Shown here in pieces: positions 34,738 to 46,590 of a DNA stretch of 64,000 nt. Within the stretch, counting starts at the first letter, position 1. Each line of letters starts with the position of its first letter. The DNA is from Paraescarpia echinospica (Eukaryota; Annelida; Polychaeta; Sabellida; Siboglinidae). A program made the position numbers and the translations under genes. A model generated the notes under the pieces. The model was given only the letters and a program-made list of their open reading frames with translations. It had not been told where the DNA came from and searched no databases. The stretch spans positions 73,310,805 to 73,374,804 of the forward strand of contig CM034533.1 of NCBI GenBank assembly GCA_020002185.1, in the 5' to 3' direction.

Positions 34738-35710
34738 AATATATTCAATACAATACAATAACTTTATTGTCTGTTGGGATACAGAAAATTTCCTTTAGGC
34801 TTGTTCATATAAAATCTTACATATGTATGTATACAAGGTTAAGATAAGTACTAAGAGCGAGGTTATCACATAATATTCATATCATATGCACAATAGGATA
34901 TAGTGATAGATCATATGCACATAGGTAAGTAAACCACAATAAATAAGTAAATAAGTAACAGGTAAACAAGTAAACCGCAAGTAAACCACAGGAGGAGAAT
35001 GTCTATCATACAAATAGTACTATAAACAATCAGGCTAATACATGGGGTCAGAGTAAATACATTATAAAATGGTAAACATTATCAAATGGTAAGCATACTA
35101 TCACAGATTGTAATTATTCAATTAAACACATATATATATATATTGCAATAGATTATTATGAAGTCATAGTCATGCCTAAAATTGCTAAGATTCATTTACA
35201 CATGCAATCTTTTATCGTGAGCATTCAGTCCTTAAGTTAAATAATAATCCAAATAAAAAGAAGAATGGCGTTACCATGAGTAGACATCTGGCGCCGGCAT
35301 TACAAGTTAAAAACAAAAACAAAACTGTGGAGCCACGACATATACACTGCAGGACACTAAGGCACAAACAGCACAATATAAGGACATAAAAAACTAAATG
35401 CAATCAAAATACTGCTACAGAATACATTCACTTACAGTTGAGAATGGACACTGCAGTTGGTATAAAAGATTTCTTAAAGAGATTCTTCCGAGCAATGGGC
35501 ATCTTATATCGTCGGCCTAACGGAAGCTGCTGGAACTGACTAAAAAGTGGATGGGTGGGGTCGCAAACAATAGTAGTAGCTTTCCTTCTGGCAGCGCCAT
35601 TGTACAAGTCTTCCAGCGAGTACTGCCCTGACTCAATAATTTTTCCTGCAACTTTGACAATGCGTGACAGCCTACCTCAGTATTTTGACGGCTAGAGAAT
35701 TTTACCTTAT
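34738..35710 (-). mobile_element. LINE 3' end (C-terminal tail and 3' UTR)
   Basis: Minus-strand translation of 35700 to ~35425 gives SRIVKV-like helical sequence, GKIIESGQYSLEDLYN, then ARRKATTIVCDPTHPLFSQF, QQLPLGRRYKMP and SFIPTAVSILN. The D-P-T-H-P-L / LP-GRRY / SFIP-A pattern is the C-terminal tail of a known group of animal LINE ORF2 proteins. A 3' UTR follows to 34738, where the element ends in AATAAAGTTATTGTATTGTATTG, a TATTG-type tail as in CR1/L2-group elements. One stop is visible in the tail. It is strongly 5' truncated with no reverse transcriptase domain. Confidence 0.7.
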
Positions 35711-38700
35711 GCTCGGATTTATACAGGGCTATAGATAAATGATGTATTGTCCTTGTTATGTTGTGAGAACTTCTGGGGTTGTCAAGATTTAGGATGGTAA
35801 GTTGTGTAACCAGAAACACAAATATTATTCTAAGAAGCCTTAGTAATCATCTGTGCCAGAAAGGTTATTGCATCAGTAACTGAATCACTCCATCCATAAA
35901 TCATTTGATAGCTTGTTTGTTGCACAAGCTAGCAACGAAATTAATCTTTATCATTGACAGTGACACAACTCTACTTTGTCTTTTGGTGGGAAAATTGATG
36001 GGAATATTAATAATGTTTGTGTGGATATATTTTATCTTTGTATATAAAACAATGGTGGTTCTGATTTGTTATAGCATCTATAGGTAGTCAGGATTGTGAC
36101 TCACAGTAAATGCAAAAGGACAATCAAAATTCCCGTTAGTTCACACATCCGACCAAGTTAGTTACCAGTAGCTCAGGATTTCTTGCCCTAATTCAGTGCC
36201 TGTTTGGATGATACGTGTTATCTTTCTGCATTCCTCTTTGGCATCTTATCTGTGTAGATTTGGCCATCCTCGTACTGGTCTAAAGGTTGTGTTTATGTTC
36301 TGACATACCAGGGATATACACCGCAACAACTGCTATGTACACTGATGTCCTATCCCCTTCCCAACAACAGGTGGTGCCGCCTGGTATGTAACTATGCAAG
36401 AAAGATGTCAGTGGTGCCACCGTGTGGGTAGATGTGAAATTATTTTACTATGAATTTATTTGATGTAGAGCAGCATTTATGTTTGTTGTCTAGATTGTTA
36501 GATGTTATTAAGGTTTGTTTGTGGGAGTTTCATGGGGTTTGCAAACTTACCCCACCCACCACAGACCCCACAATGCACACATAAAAGATTGACATGGATG
36601 TGAAGCCCAGGACATCTACTTGTTTGTTGCTATACAACGAACATATTGACATTGTTGGAGAATTGCTATTTGATCCAATTCTTTATGTTTGCTAGACATT
36701 TGCACCCTTGGAAGTTTTACAGTGGATATTCTCCTGCGTTAGCTAAAGAATGACAATGACTTGGGATTTGAAGCATTCATAATGGATAGATATATCATCT
36801 TTTTTATTATTGCTTGAAGACAACCCAGGTTATTTTGATTGATTTGGTTTATATTTATAGACTTAATTTTGTGTTAGATGGATGAGAGCAGCTGTGTCTT
36901 CGTCTGAGTCACTTTCCACTGTAGATAGACTTGAGACTTGATAAGGTTGATGTTCTCTGGCAGTCACTCTTATTTATGTACTCAAAGTCAATCACTGAAC
37001 AGAACAGAACAGAAGTGGATTTATTTGTCCAAACTGTGCTGGCCTTCAATAATAATATACGTTTTTTTATAAAGTTACGGTGTACAGAGAAGATGAGGGT
37101 GACTCCTACTAAGACTTGATGAAAGTCGCTACCGCAGTGATTGTTGTAAAGTGGCCCAGAATGTTTTCTTCCCAATGGAGTAAATATATTCTTTAAAACA
37201 TCTTTATGTCCATGCATTGATATGTGCACATTGTATTTATGACTGTAAATAAAAATTTCTGATTGGAAACTTGCATCCATCTGTCCTTGACCCTATAGCG
37301 CCCTTGAAATGTTGATGCCTGTTAATTATTAATGCTATTTGGTATTTATTTCTTGTTCTATGAAATCATGCTATTTTATTTGTTTTTATTTAGTATTTAT
37401 TTCTTTGTCAAAATGTTTTATTGCATGAACAATGCAGTACACAAATTGTGTATTTTAGTGTTACTAAATGTTATTATCGTCTTGAGAATAATGTATTTCT
37501 GTTGGAGTTACTTTGCAGTTTTCATTCAGTGTTTCTGTTTTGCTTCCACAGATTTGTTTCTTTTTCCGGCGCTTTATGAAGGTAACAAAATACACGGTTT
37601 TCTGTGTTTGGATAATGTCTTGTTAGCGAGAACATGATAACCGCATGGATGTAGAAACCGTAAGCGATTGTTAACAGTGTGGACATTTGCCGTTGAAACA
37701 ACTGTGAACAATTCAAGATTATACTGCATGGCTTGATTAATTACAGTTTGTGGATGATGTCAGAAGGGAGACCTGTGTTGGTTTTGTGTGTCTGTGTCTG
37801 GGGATGTTTGGCATACAGGAAGCATGTAGCTAACTGACTCGCATGCGTGTACGCATGCCTTGTACAGCATGCGTGGCGAAACTCCAATGAATGGACCGGA
37901 TGATTTGTGTGTGTGTTTGTGTGGGATTGGCTGACATGTCGGCCTGCATACCTTAACCCACTTCTGACTCCCGGACAGGAATCACACCCCGTGTCACTGG
38001 CATGCCGCAGTGTTTCATATAAATGTCTCCCACTGTTTGTGTGTGTGTGTGTGGAAGACGTTTTTTCATTGTTGCCGTTGCTCAAGCCCTGTACTGTTGT
38101 CTGTGTGTGTGTCAATTAGCATCTCGTAAACAAAAATACAATAGACGCTTACAAGGAGTGTTACACATGGTCATGTTTTAAGGCTGTCCATCTGTATGCA
38201 GTTACAACCATTCAGTTTCTCTGTAATATAAATTGTTCGCATTCTTTCTTTTCCTTTTGTATTTCACAGTCTGGCCATAGACTGATCTCAGGCACCATAG
38301 TTAAGTTACCGTACACAAGTTTCGTACTAATAAAAAACTTATTTTGTGTAAACCGTGACGAATAAGCCATATTCTGTCAGGTGAAGCTTACCATAAATTG
38401 CTTATTCCTTTGCGATGCAATTAAACCTAAACACCTGTGATATGTCTGCCCTATCTGCAGTTGACTAAGTGCTACCTGTCCACTCCTAACATTGCACACA
38501 CATTTTCACTATTCCAGTGAAAGTCATGTGCAGGCATGTGCAATTTTGGAAAGTCATGTGCACATTCGTAATGTGCTTGGATCTTTCTTTCCCTGTAGAT
38601 AAATTGATCTAAAAACTGTTCATTTACGCAAGTACGCATGAAGGTACCTTACTATAACTATACTATAAAATAATTCAAAATTACAAGATTTCTTTTTTCA

Positions 38701-38715
38701 TTTTCAGAGATTGTC
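35711..38715. other. non-coding stretch, nothing recognised
   Basis: AT-rich. The frames at 36909-37280 (-), 37332-37637 (+) and 37741-38115 (-) are low-complexity or AT-driven; the last is caused by GTGTGTGT tracts. No exon recognised. Confidence 0.5.
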
Positions 38716-39290
38716 ATAATACTCCCTTCCACTGCTATGGTGAATAATTCCTTCCACTGCTATGGTGAATAATCCCTTCCACTGCTATAGTGAATACTCC
38801 CTTCCTCTGCTATGGTGGATACTCCCTTCCACTGCTATGGTGGATACTCCCTTCCACTGCTGTGGTAGTTACTCCCTTCCACTGCTATGGTGAATACTCC
38901 CTTCCACTGCTGGTGGATACTCCCTTCCACTGCTATGGTGAATACTCCCTTCCACTGCTATGGTGGATACTCCCTTCCACTGCTATGGTAGTTACTCCCT
39001 TCCACTACTATGGTGAATACTCCCTTCCACTGCTGGTGGATACTCCCTTCCACTGCTATGGTGGATACTCCCTTCCACTGCTTTGGTGAATACTCCCTTC
39101 CACACTGCTATGGTGGATACTCCCTTCCACTGCTATGGTGAATACTCCCTTCCACTACTGATGGATACTCCCTTCCACTGCTATGGTGGATACTCCCTTC
39201 CACTGGTGTGGTGGATACTCCCTTCCACTGCTATGATGAATACTCCCTTCCACTGCTGTGGTGAATAGTCCCCTCCACTGCTATGGTGGT
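38716..39290. repeat. 25-bp minisatellite
   Basis: About 23 units of GTGGATACTCCCTTCCACTG plus CTATG, with GTGAAT and TAGTTA variants and several 22-bp forms that lack the CTATG. Translation gives a repetitive TPFHCYGEYSLPLL-like frame that is only a by-product. Confidence 0.95.
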
Positions 39291-42256
39291 GAAAGGAAAT
39301 ATTTATGTTTCAAGGGAAAACATGATAAATGCCAATTTGGGTGATATTGTTTACTACAAAAATGTCAGAATTGAAATGCACAAAAAAGTCCCTTCCTTTC
39401 GGTCACTATGACTTGTATGACTTATCTTAAGGTATTCCAATATAGTATACAAGTTTTCATTTATTCTCTGAGGATGAAGCACAGATTGCAATTAAAAAAA
39501 TTTAATTCATTAAATAATATTTAATGAATAATATTTATTATATAAATAACCTGCATGACATGTGGTGTACGTTATGTATATATATATATATATTCGGGTA
39601 GGTATTAATTTCCCATAAAGGGGCTTGGCATTCTGCTATTCTAGTCTTCCAAGTAGTCGTAGCCTACCAAGAAACGTTCCCCAAACTAGTGAAAAAGTCT
39701 CCTTGCTGGTAGCGAGTCTCACTTCCCTTGGTTTGATGCAGGAGGTACTCCCTCAGGCTGGCAAGAACTTTATTAGAATCCACAGTCACAGGCTCCAAGC
39801 CTGTGGCTTACTCAGCCGTTTAATAACAGTTAGGAAGATTTTAATTGTGGCCTCATCTAGCCCTGAGCACTGGGGAACATGGTAGGAGTATGCCCCTTGG
39901 GTGGGATGCTAAAAGGGACCCTCTTTCCTTTGCATCTGTTGCAGGGGAAGTAAAAAAAAACCTATGGCATGACCACAAATCTTCTGTTTTATGCTATTTA
40001 TTTCTAAATTAATTATATCAGTTGATCAATGCAGTTTTATGGAAATTGCCATTTTATATTGTGCAGATTCTGACTCTGTACACATTTCTAAATTATTATT
40101 TATGAAGCTGACTGAAAATTGTCTCTCAAATTGATGTGTAATTGCATGAGTTTGCATGGTAATATATGTCCTGCGCTGTTGCAGGTGTGGTATGTTTCGT
40201 GCATGCGTGTGTGTAACTGTTATTAGCGCAGGTATTTCTTACAGAATCCAACAGTGAATCACTGAATGTGATCAGCGTCTGGCATCTGAGAGTAAGTGAC
40301 ACCCAAGAGATGGCTCTCAAGTTAAGAGACCTAGTTATAGTCTGTCTCTTTCCCAGCAGTGTGTCTCACTTATTCGTGGCTACTCCACCATTCATTGTGA
40401 CACTCACTGAACCTCTTTGATGGGGTGTGTAGAATCACCTCAAAACAACAGCACCAAGGTATTTGGCAGTCGCTGTCTGTGCCCCAGCTGTGCTAACTGT
40501 TAAGGCGTCACACCGAAAACACGCTTTTTTTGCTCCGTTTTGTCTGGCTGAGTCGGATCTGGTTCGAACTGCCTCGATTCGGAGATACGTTTGATCGGGG
40601 AAGTCAAGGTCTGGCAGACATCTCTTAGTTGGGTGTAAGTGAAACGTAACTCTATACCCCGGGTTATACCTGTAGACCTTGCCACTTAGACCACTAGGGG
40701 GCCACTTGCTCGCAGCTCGAAAACCACATTAAGACAATGTGCCATTATCAATGTAAAAGTCTTCTCTATTTTCAATGCATAAGCATTGCACATCAATCAT
40801 TGTATTCTTGCTGGTGTTGTTTCGAGTTCTAAAACTCCCCACAAATTATGTATTAGAAAATATATCCCAAATATACCACGTGTCTTGGAAGAAAATGGAT
40901 GTCATTTTATTGAAACTTAAATCATTATAATAAAGCCTTTACTTTGCACATTAAAAAATGGCAGTTGCACATCAATATGTGGATGTCTAATTTTTAACTG
41001 TACAATACTGTCATGTCACAATTTAATTCTGAAAATGTTTAGAAATCCGTAACTCCAAACATAGAGGGAAATGTTGCAGTTGCCCTACCCCCAGTCCCCT
41101 GTAGAAATCACCCTCAGACAGTCTACTATTATTGATCTGTGTTATATAAGACCTGCCCCCCGCCCCCCCGCCCCTGCCATTTGTACATTTTGTGCCATGT
41201 CAAATTTCAATACTTAGACTATTTGATGGCATCAAACATTTGACCAGTGACAGCAGTTGACTACTCAGAGTGACCAGTGTCCGAGACTGGTCACTTTAGG
41301 ATGACTCATAATCAACCCCATTGCACACTCCTAATGAATCGTGTAAGTTTGGCATTCATTGTTTCTAATTGCCTCGTAGTCACACAAAGTGACACGAATA
41401 ATTACATTTACGACAAACATAAACTATTAATCACAACATATAGGTTATGGTTTATATAATAATTACACCAGTCATGTAATTTGTATGAAGTTGTAAAACT
41501 TAAAAAATACAAGAGCAGTCATGAAAATGGGTTTCCTTTGCTAAAAGGACTTGTTGGCCTAGATTTCTGGCCTTGATAGTTTTCCAGGCCTTGAGTTACT
41601 TTCTGTCTCCTGTCTCTGTGGTCTGACACATTCGGGTCAGTCTAATATCAGGGTCTACCATTGACTAGTTGACCAGGTGTTAACATTATTATTGTTAGAG
41701 CAACACTTGTTGCACTTGTCAATACCCGGAGTGAGGCGGAGTGAGGCGGAGTGAGGCGGTTCCACTCAGCAAGTGACATGTCCTTGAGGTTCTGCTTCAG
41801 GCTGGTACCACCCAGATTTATGCCCCATCAAAACCATAATCATACATCAAGTTGCAATTTCCGGCCAGCAGCAAAATGGACTCGTGCCAGTTTAGCAGGT
41901 AAATTGATATTAAAGTGGTGCTAAGTCTTATCAGGGACCATTTGTTACTCCTTCTCCCCCACGTAGTATTTTTGTCTTGATGAATCCTGAATATAGTTTT
42001 CCATGAAAATATGAAATTACAACTGCGTGTTGTTGTTTGAAATGTGCGTTCCAGTTGCCAGTTTGGGGTAGTATTTTGTCAACCAGGTGTTAGATGTTGG
42101 CATGAAATGTTAAGAGATGTTTGTGTGGAGATTACAGCAAGACCTTGGGCAGCCAACTACTGGCCTTGGAAACTGTTGTTGTGTGTTGTTAGTTCATGTT
42201 GTCACAATCTTTGCTGGCGGTGGAGGTCTCATACATCATTGGTTGTTAACTTCTGT
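39291..42256. other. non-coding stretch with simple sequence
   Basis: Holds an AT-rich perfect inverted repeat at 39505-39529 (ATTCATTAAAT-AAT-ATTTAATGAAT), a TA tract near 39577-39592, a C-rich block at 41155-41178 and three GAGTGAGGCG copies near 41730-41760. Frames at 39625-39885 and 42044-42307 show no domain. No COPA exon was found here. Confidence 0.5.
40635..40705 (-). repeat. possible degenerate tRNA-like SINE head
   Basis: On the minus strand TGGTCTAAGTGG (40682-40693) matches a pol III A box, and GAGTTACGTTTC (40641-40652) sits at the right distance for a B box but is degenerate. A functional tRNA is not supported because the stems do not pair well. A SINE body could not be delimited. 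Confidence 0.25.
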
Positions 42257-43858
42257 CCTGTCCATTGCATCACAACCTCTGTCACCTCCTTGTCTCTCCA
42301 ACCATGATGTCCTGTCCATTGCATCACAACCTCTGTCACCTCCATGTCTCTCCTAACCACAACGTCCTGTCCATTGCATCACAACCTCTGTCACCTCCAT
42401 GTCTCTCCTAACCACAACGTCCTGTCCATTGCATCACAACCTCTGTCACCTCCTTGTCTCTCCTAACCCTGACGCCCTGTCTATTGCATCACAAACTCTG
42501 TCACCTCCATGTCTCTCCTAACCACAACGTCCTGTCCATTGCATCACAACCTCTGTCACCTCCATGTCTCTCCTAACCACAACGTCCTGTCCATTGCATC
42601 ACAACCTCTGTCACCTTGTCTCTCCTAACCATGACGCCCTGTCCATTGCATCACAAACTCTGTCACCTCCTTGTCTCTCCTAACCATGATGCCCTGTCCA
42701 TTGCATCACAAACTCTGTCACCTCCTTGTCTCTCCTAACCATGATGCCCTGTCCATTGCATCACAAACTCTGTCACCTCCTTGTCTCTCCTAACCATGAC
42801 GCCCTGTCCATTGCATCACAACCTCTGTCACCTCCTTGTCTCTCCTAACCATGATGCCCTGTCCATTGCATCACAAACTCTGTCACCTCCATGTCTCTCC
42901 TAACCACAACGTCCTGTCCATTGCATCACAACCTCTGTCACCTCCATGTCTCTCCTAACCACAACGTCCTGTCCATTGCATCACAACCTCTGTCACCTCC
43001 TTGTCTCTCCTAACCCTGACGCCCTGTCCATTGCATCACAACCTCTGTCACCTCCATGTCTCTCCTAACCACAACGTCCTGTCCATTGCATCACAACCTC
43101 TGTCACCTCCATGTCTCTCCTAACCACAACGTCCTGTCCATTGCATCACAACCTCTGTCACCTTGTCTCTCCTAACCATGACGCCCTGTCCATTGCATCA
43201 CAACCTCTGTCACCTCCTTGTCTCTCCTAACCATGATGCCCTGTCCATTGCATCACAAACTCTGTCACCTCCATGTCTCTCCTAACCACAACGTCCTGTC
43301 CATTGCATCACAACCTCTGTCACCTCCATGTCTCTCCTAACCACAACGTCCTGTCCATTGCATCACAACCTCTGTCACCTCCTTGTCTCTCCTAACCCTG
43401 ACGCCCTGTCCATTGCATCACAAACTCTGTCACCTCCATGTCTCTCCTAACCACAACGTCCTGTCCATTGCATCACAACCTCTGTCACCTCCATGTCTCT
43501 CCTAACCACAACGTCCTGTCCATTGCATCACAACCTCTGTCACCTCCTTGTCTCTCCTAACCATGACGCCCTGTCCATTGCATCACAAACTCTGTCACCT
43601 CCTTGTCTCTCCTAACCATGATGCCCTGTCCATTGCATCACAAACTCTGTCACCTCCTTGTCTCTCCTAACCATGATGCCCTGTCCATTGCATCACAAAC
43701 TCTGTCACCTCCTTGTCTCTCCTAACCATGACGCCCTGTCCATTGCATCACAACCTCTGTCACCTCCTTGTCTCTCCTAACCATGATGCCCTGTCCATTG
43801 CATCACAAACTCTGTCACCTCCATGTCTCTCCTAACCACAACGTCCTGTCCATTGCAT
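42257..43858. repeat. 54/55-bp minisatellite running into the gap
   Basis: About 29 units of CCTGTCCATTGCATCACAAC, CTCTGTCACCTCC and TGTCTCTCCTAACC. Two main unit types alternate (ACCACAACGT and ACCATGACGCC or ACCATGATGCC), with a few 49-bp variants. Blocks of several units recur in the same order, which suggests larger segmental duplications within the array. It is cut by the run of N, so true length is unknown. Confidence 0.95.
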
Positions 43859-44858
43859 NNNNNNNNNNNNNNNNNNNNNNNNNNNNNNNNNNNNNNNNNN
43901 NNNNNNNNNNNNNNNNNNNNNNNNNNNNNNNNNNNNNNNNNNNNNNNNNNNNNNNNNNNNNNNNNNNNNNNNNNNNNNNNNNNNNNNNNNNNNNNNNNNN
44001 NNNNNNNNNNNNNNNNNNNNNNNNNNNNNNNNNNNNNNNNNNNNNNNNNNNNNNNNNNNNNNNNNNNNNNNNNNNNNNNNNNNNNNNNNNNNNNNNNNNN
44101 NNNNNNNNNNNNNNNNNNNNNNNNNNNNNNNNNNNNNNNNNNNNNNNNNNNNNNNNNNNNNNNNNNNNNNNNNNNNNNNNNNNNNNNNNNNNNNNNNNNN
44201 NNNNNNNNNNNNNNNNNNNNNNNNNNNNNNNNNNNNNNNNNNNNNNNNNNNNNNNNNNNNNNNNNNNNNNNNNNNNNNNNNNNNNNNNNNNNNNNNNNNN
44301 NNNNNNNNNNNNNNNNNNNNNNNNNNNNNNNNNNNNNNNNNNNNNNNNNNNNNNNNNNNNNNNNNNNNNNNNNNNNNNNNNNNNNNNNNNNNNNNNNNNN
44401 NNNNNNNNNNNNNNNNNNNNNNNNNNNNNNNNNNNNNNNNNNNNNNNNNNNNNNNNNNNNNNNNNNNNNNNNNNNNNNNNNNNNNNNNNNNNNNNNNNNN
44501 NNNNNNNNNNNNNNNNNNNNNNNNNNNNNNNNNNNNNNNNNNNNNNNNNNNNNNNNNNNNNNNNNNNNNNNNNNNNNNNNNNNNNNNNNNNNNNNNNNNN
44601 NNNNNNNNNNNNNNNNNNNNNNNNNNNNNNNNNNNNNNNNNNNNNNNNNNNNNNNNNNNNNNNNNNNNNNNNNNNNNNNNNNNNNNNNNNNNNNNNNNNN
44701 NNNNNNNNNNNNNNNNNNNNNNNNNNNNNNNNNNNNNNNNNNNNNNNNNNNNNNNNNNNNNNNNNNNNNNNNNNNNNNNNNNNNNNNNNNNNNNNNNNNN
44801 NNNNNNNNNNNNNNNNNNNNNNNNNNNNNNNNNNNNNNNNNNNNNNNNNNNNNNNNNN
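43859..44858. other. assembly gap (1000 N)
   Basis: Exactly 1000 undetermined bases, a round figure that suggests a placeholder rather than a measured size. The left edge is inside a minisatellite and the right edge inside a CR1 endonuclease domain. Order and distance of the two sides should be treated with care. Confidence 0.99.
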
Positions 44859-45390
44859 TGGTTCTAGCACATGTTGAGAAAGGAAACTATCTTGTACTAA
44901 AACTAAAACCTTGTGGTCCTCACTCCCCATACTCTGTAGAGATTTCCATTGTATATGCCCATGGTTAAAGTCCCCCATAATAATACAGTTCCGCTTGCTT
45001 ACTTCCTTTATAGCGTTTTGTATTTTTTCATTCTCTTCTATGCTTATGTTTGGACTTCGATAAACTAACCCAACTGTTAACGTTGAGTTTCCTGTAACTA
45101 TGTTACACCAAACAGCTTCTTCTCAATCTGCTTCTCTTTCTAATTTTATTTCATAAGCCTGGATAGATTCTTTAATATATAAAATAACTCCACCTCCCTT
45201 TCTTCCTATTCTATCTTTCCTAAACATTACATATCCTGTTAGTCCCAATTCGGCATCTGATATATCAGTGGTGGCCCACGATTCGGTTATACCTATTATG
45301 TGAGGGCCAATATCTTCTACCATAATGTTTAGTTCACTTCTTTTGTTTACTATGCTCCTTGCATTTAAACAAATGCATTTATATCCTGAT
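44859..45390 (-). pseudogene. CR1 ORF2, endonuclease domain, partial
   Basis: Minus-strand translation shows CLNARSIVNKRSELN, then HIIGITESWA (catalytic Glu), YVMFRKDRIGRKGGGVILYI, GLVYRSPN and IIMGDFNH (catalytic Asp and Asn). This is the apurinic/apyrimidinic-type endonuclease that nicks the target for reverse transcription. There is one stop codon at 45123-45125 (after EREAD). The frame then runs into the gap, so the rest of the endonuclease and the reverse transcriptase are not seen. Confidence 0.85.
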
Positions 45391-45486
45391 TCAGAACAGT
45401 TTTCCAGGCTGTTCTTTGCCGATTTATTTCTGCTGTCTTTATCTATGCCTCCAGTTTCTGGCTTCTCTGTGAATCCCCCTGCGAAT

Positions 45487-46590
45487 CTAGTTTAAATAGA
45501 TGCAGCCTGTCCCACTGTCAACAGATTGCAGCAAGTTCTCTGAGAAAACTGCTGCCCCCTTTCCACTTAGATGTAGGCCATCTCTCATGTACATATCTTC
45601 CTCCCAACAAAGTATCCCCATAAATCTACGAATCCCACCCCCTCTTCTTTACACATCTGCTCAACTAGTGCGTTGATCGCCATCCTCTTGCAGTTTCTAT
45701 ATGTCGGCCCCCTTCCTCCCATTACTGGCAAAATTCCTGAGAGGATAATCTGTTCTACTCTTGTCTTCTTTAACTTCTTCACTAACTGTCTGTACTTTTG
45801 AACTATCCCAGTTGTTCCCTCCCTCTCTGCGTTATTTGTCCCTACATGTACTAGTATAGACCCTCCCTTGCCATGCCCCAGTACCTTCTCTACCCTTTCA
45901 GTTACATGTTCTATCTTAGCCCCCGGTAGACAAACAACGACGTCCTCCCCCTCGCTTAGAGTCTTATCTGTCTTTCTCATAATCGAATCGCCCATAAACA
46001 CCCTCTCTTTCCTCATTGCCCCCTCAATCACCTCAGTGTAGCTCTTTCTACGGTTTGCATCTGTCTGGTTGTAATCTTGTTCCCCTGTTTTCTGCTCTCC
46101 CGTCACAATCTCGTCCGTTCCATTCTTTCCTGACGCTGTTTCTCTTGTCACCTTTCTTCCTGTCATCGTCCCTCCCGACTTCTCTTCTGTCACATGTACT
46201 CTCACTTCCTTTCTTCCCGTCATCTTTCCTCCCATTGCATTTCCTTCTCTCCTCTCCCGTCTCTTTTTCCCTCCTACCTCTTTCTCTACGGTCACTTTCT
46301 CTCCTGCCACCTTCACACCTGTCACATTTCCTGCCGTCGATCCTCCACTTTCTTCCCCTCCGATCACCTTCCCTCCTCTCAGTCTCCTTTCCTCGGTCTT
46401 GTTGCCACTACTCTGCTCCTTCAGTTTCACAGTATTCCCAACTTTATCCCTGTCGTCTCTCTCCATTCCATCTGTCTCCTTGCTGATTCTCATCTCCATC
46501 CCCTTCACAATATCTACCAACCTAGCTACCTCTTTCTCCAGACATTTCACCTTCCAACACCCCACGCACTGAAAGGTGAATCCCTCTTGG
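45487..46590 (-). pseudogene. CR1 ORF1 with SGNH/GDSL esterase domain, frameshifted
   Basis: The N-terminal part has FQCVGCWKVKCLEKEVARL, a Cys-containing segment leading into a short coiled coil, as in CR1 ORF1 proteins. About 120 residues of low-complexity G/K/E/V/T sequence follow (TGRKV, TGEQK motifs). The C-terminal third is an SGNH hydrolase: GDSIMRK (nucleophile Ser at residue ~206), LPGAKIEHV, HVGTNN (Asn block, residue ~256) and, after a frameshift near 45600, MRDGLHLSGKGAAVF, which supplies the catalytic Asp and His (DGLH at 45571-45582). All four catalytic blocks are thus visible, but the frame is broken just before the last. The first Met-containing codons (up to 46601) fall in the neighbouring array, so the true start is missing. 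Confidence 0.85.

Larger units (their letters stand above)
44859..46590 (-). mobile_element. CR1-like LINE: ORF1 and endonuclease start of ORF2
   Basis: Minus-strand element reading from about 46590 leftwards: ORF1 (esterase type) to 45487, a short spacer, then the apurinic-like endonuclease of ORF2, cut by the gap at 44858. The 5' end is truncated at the border with the 91-bp array, where LINE sequence and array share GGCAAGGG. It lies antisense to COPA. The family appears to be the same broad CR1 type as the copy at 62205-64000, but these are separate copies because the distance and the COPA exons intervene. Confidence 0.9.

Noticed and set aside
37741..38115. 124-codon minus frame with THTHT runs
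   Set aside because: Driven by GTGTGT microsatellites; no domain.
40635..40705. Functional tRNA gene
   Set aside because: The A box is good but the B box is degenerate and the arms do not pair; at most a SINE remnant.
42257..43858. Possible CRISPR-like array
   Set aside because: Units are contiguous tandem repeats without unique spacers, in a eukaryotic genome; the same holds for the other arrays.
43768..44978. Three frames of 369-387 codons
   Set aside because: They are almost entirely undetermined bases in the assembly gap.
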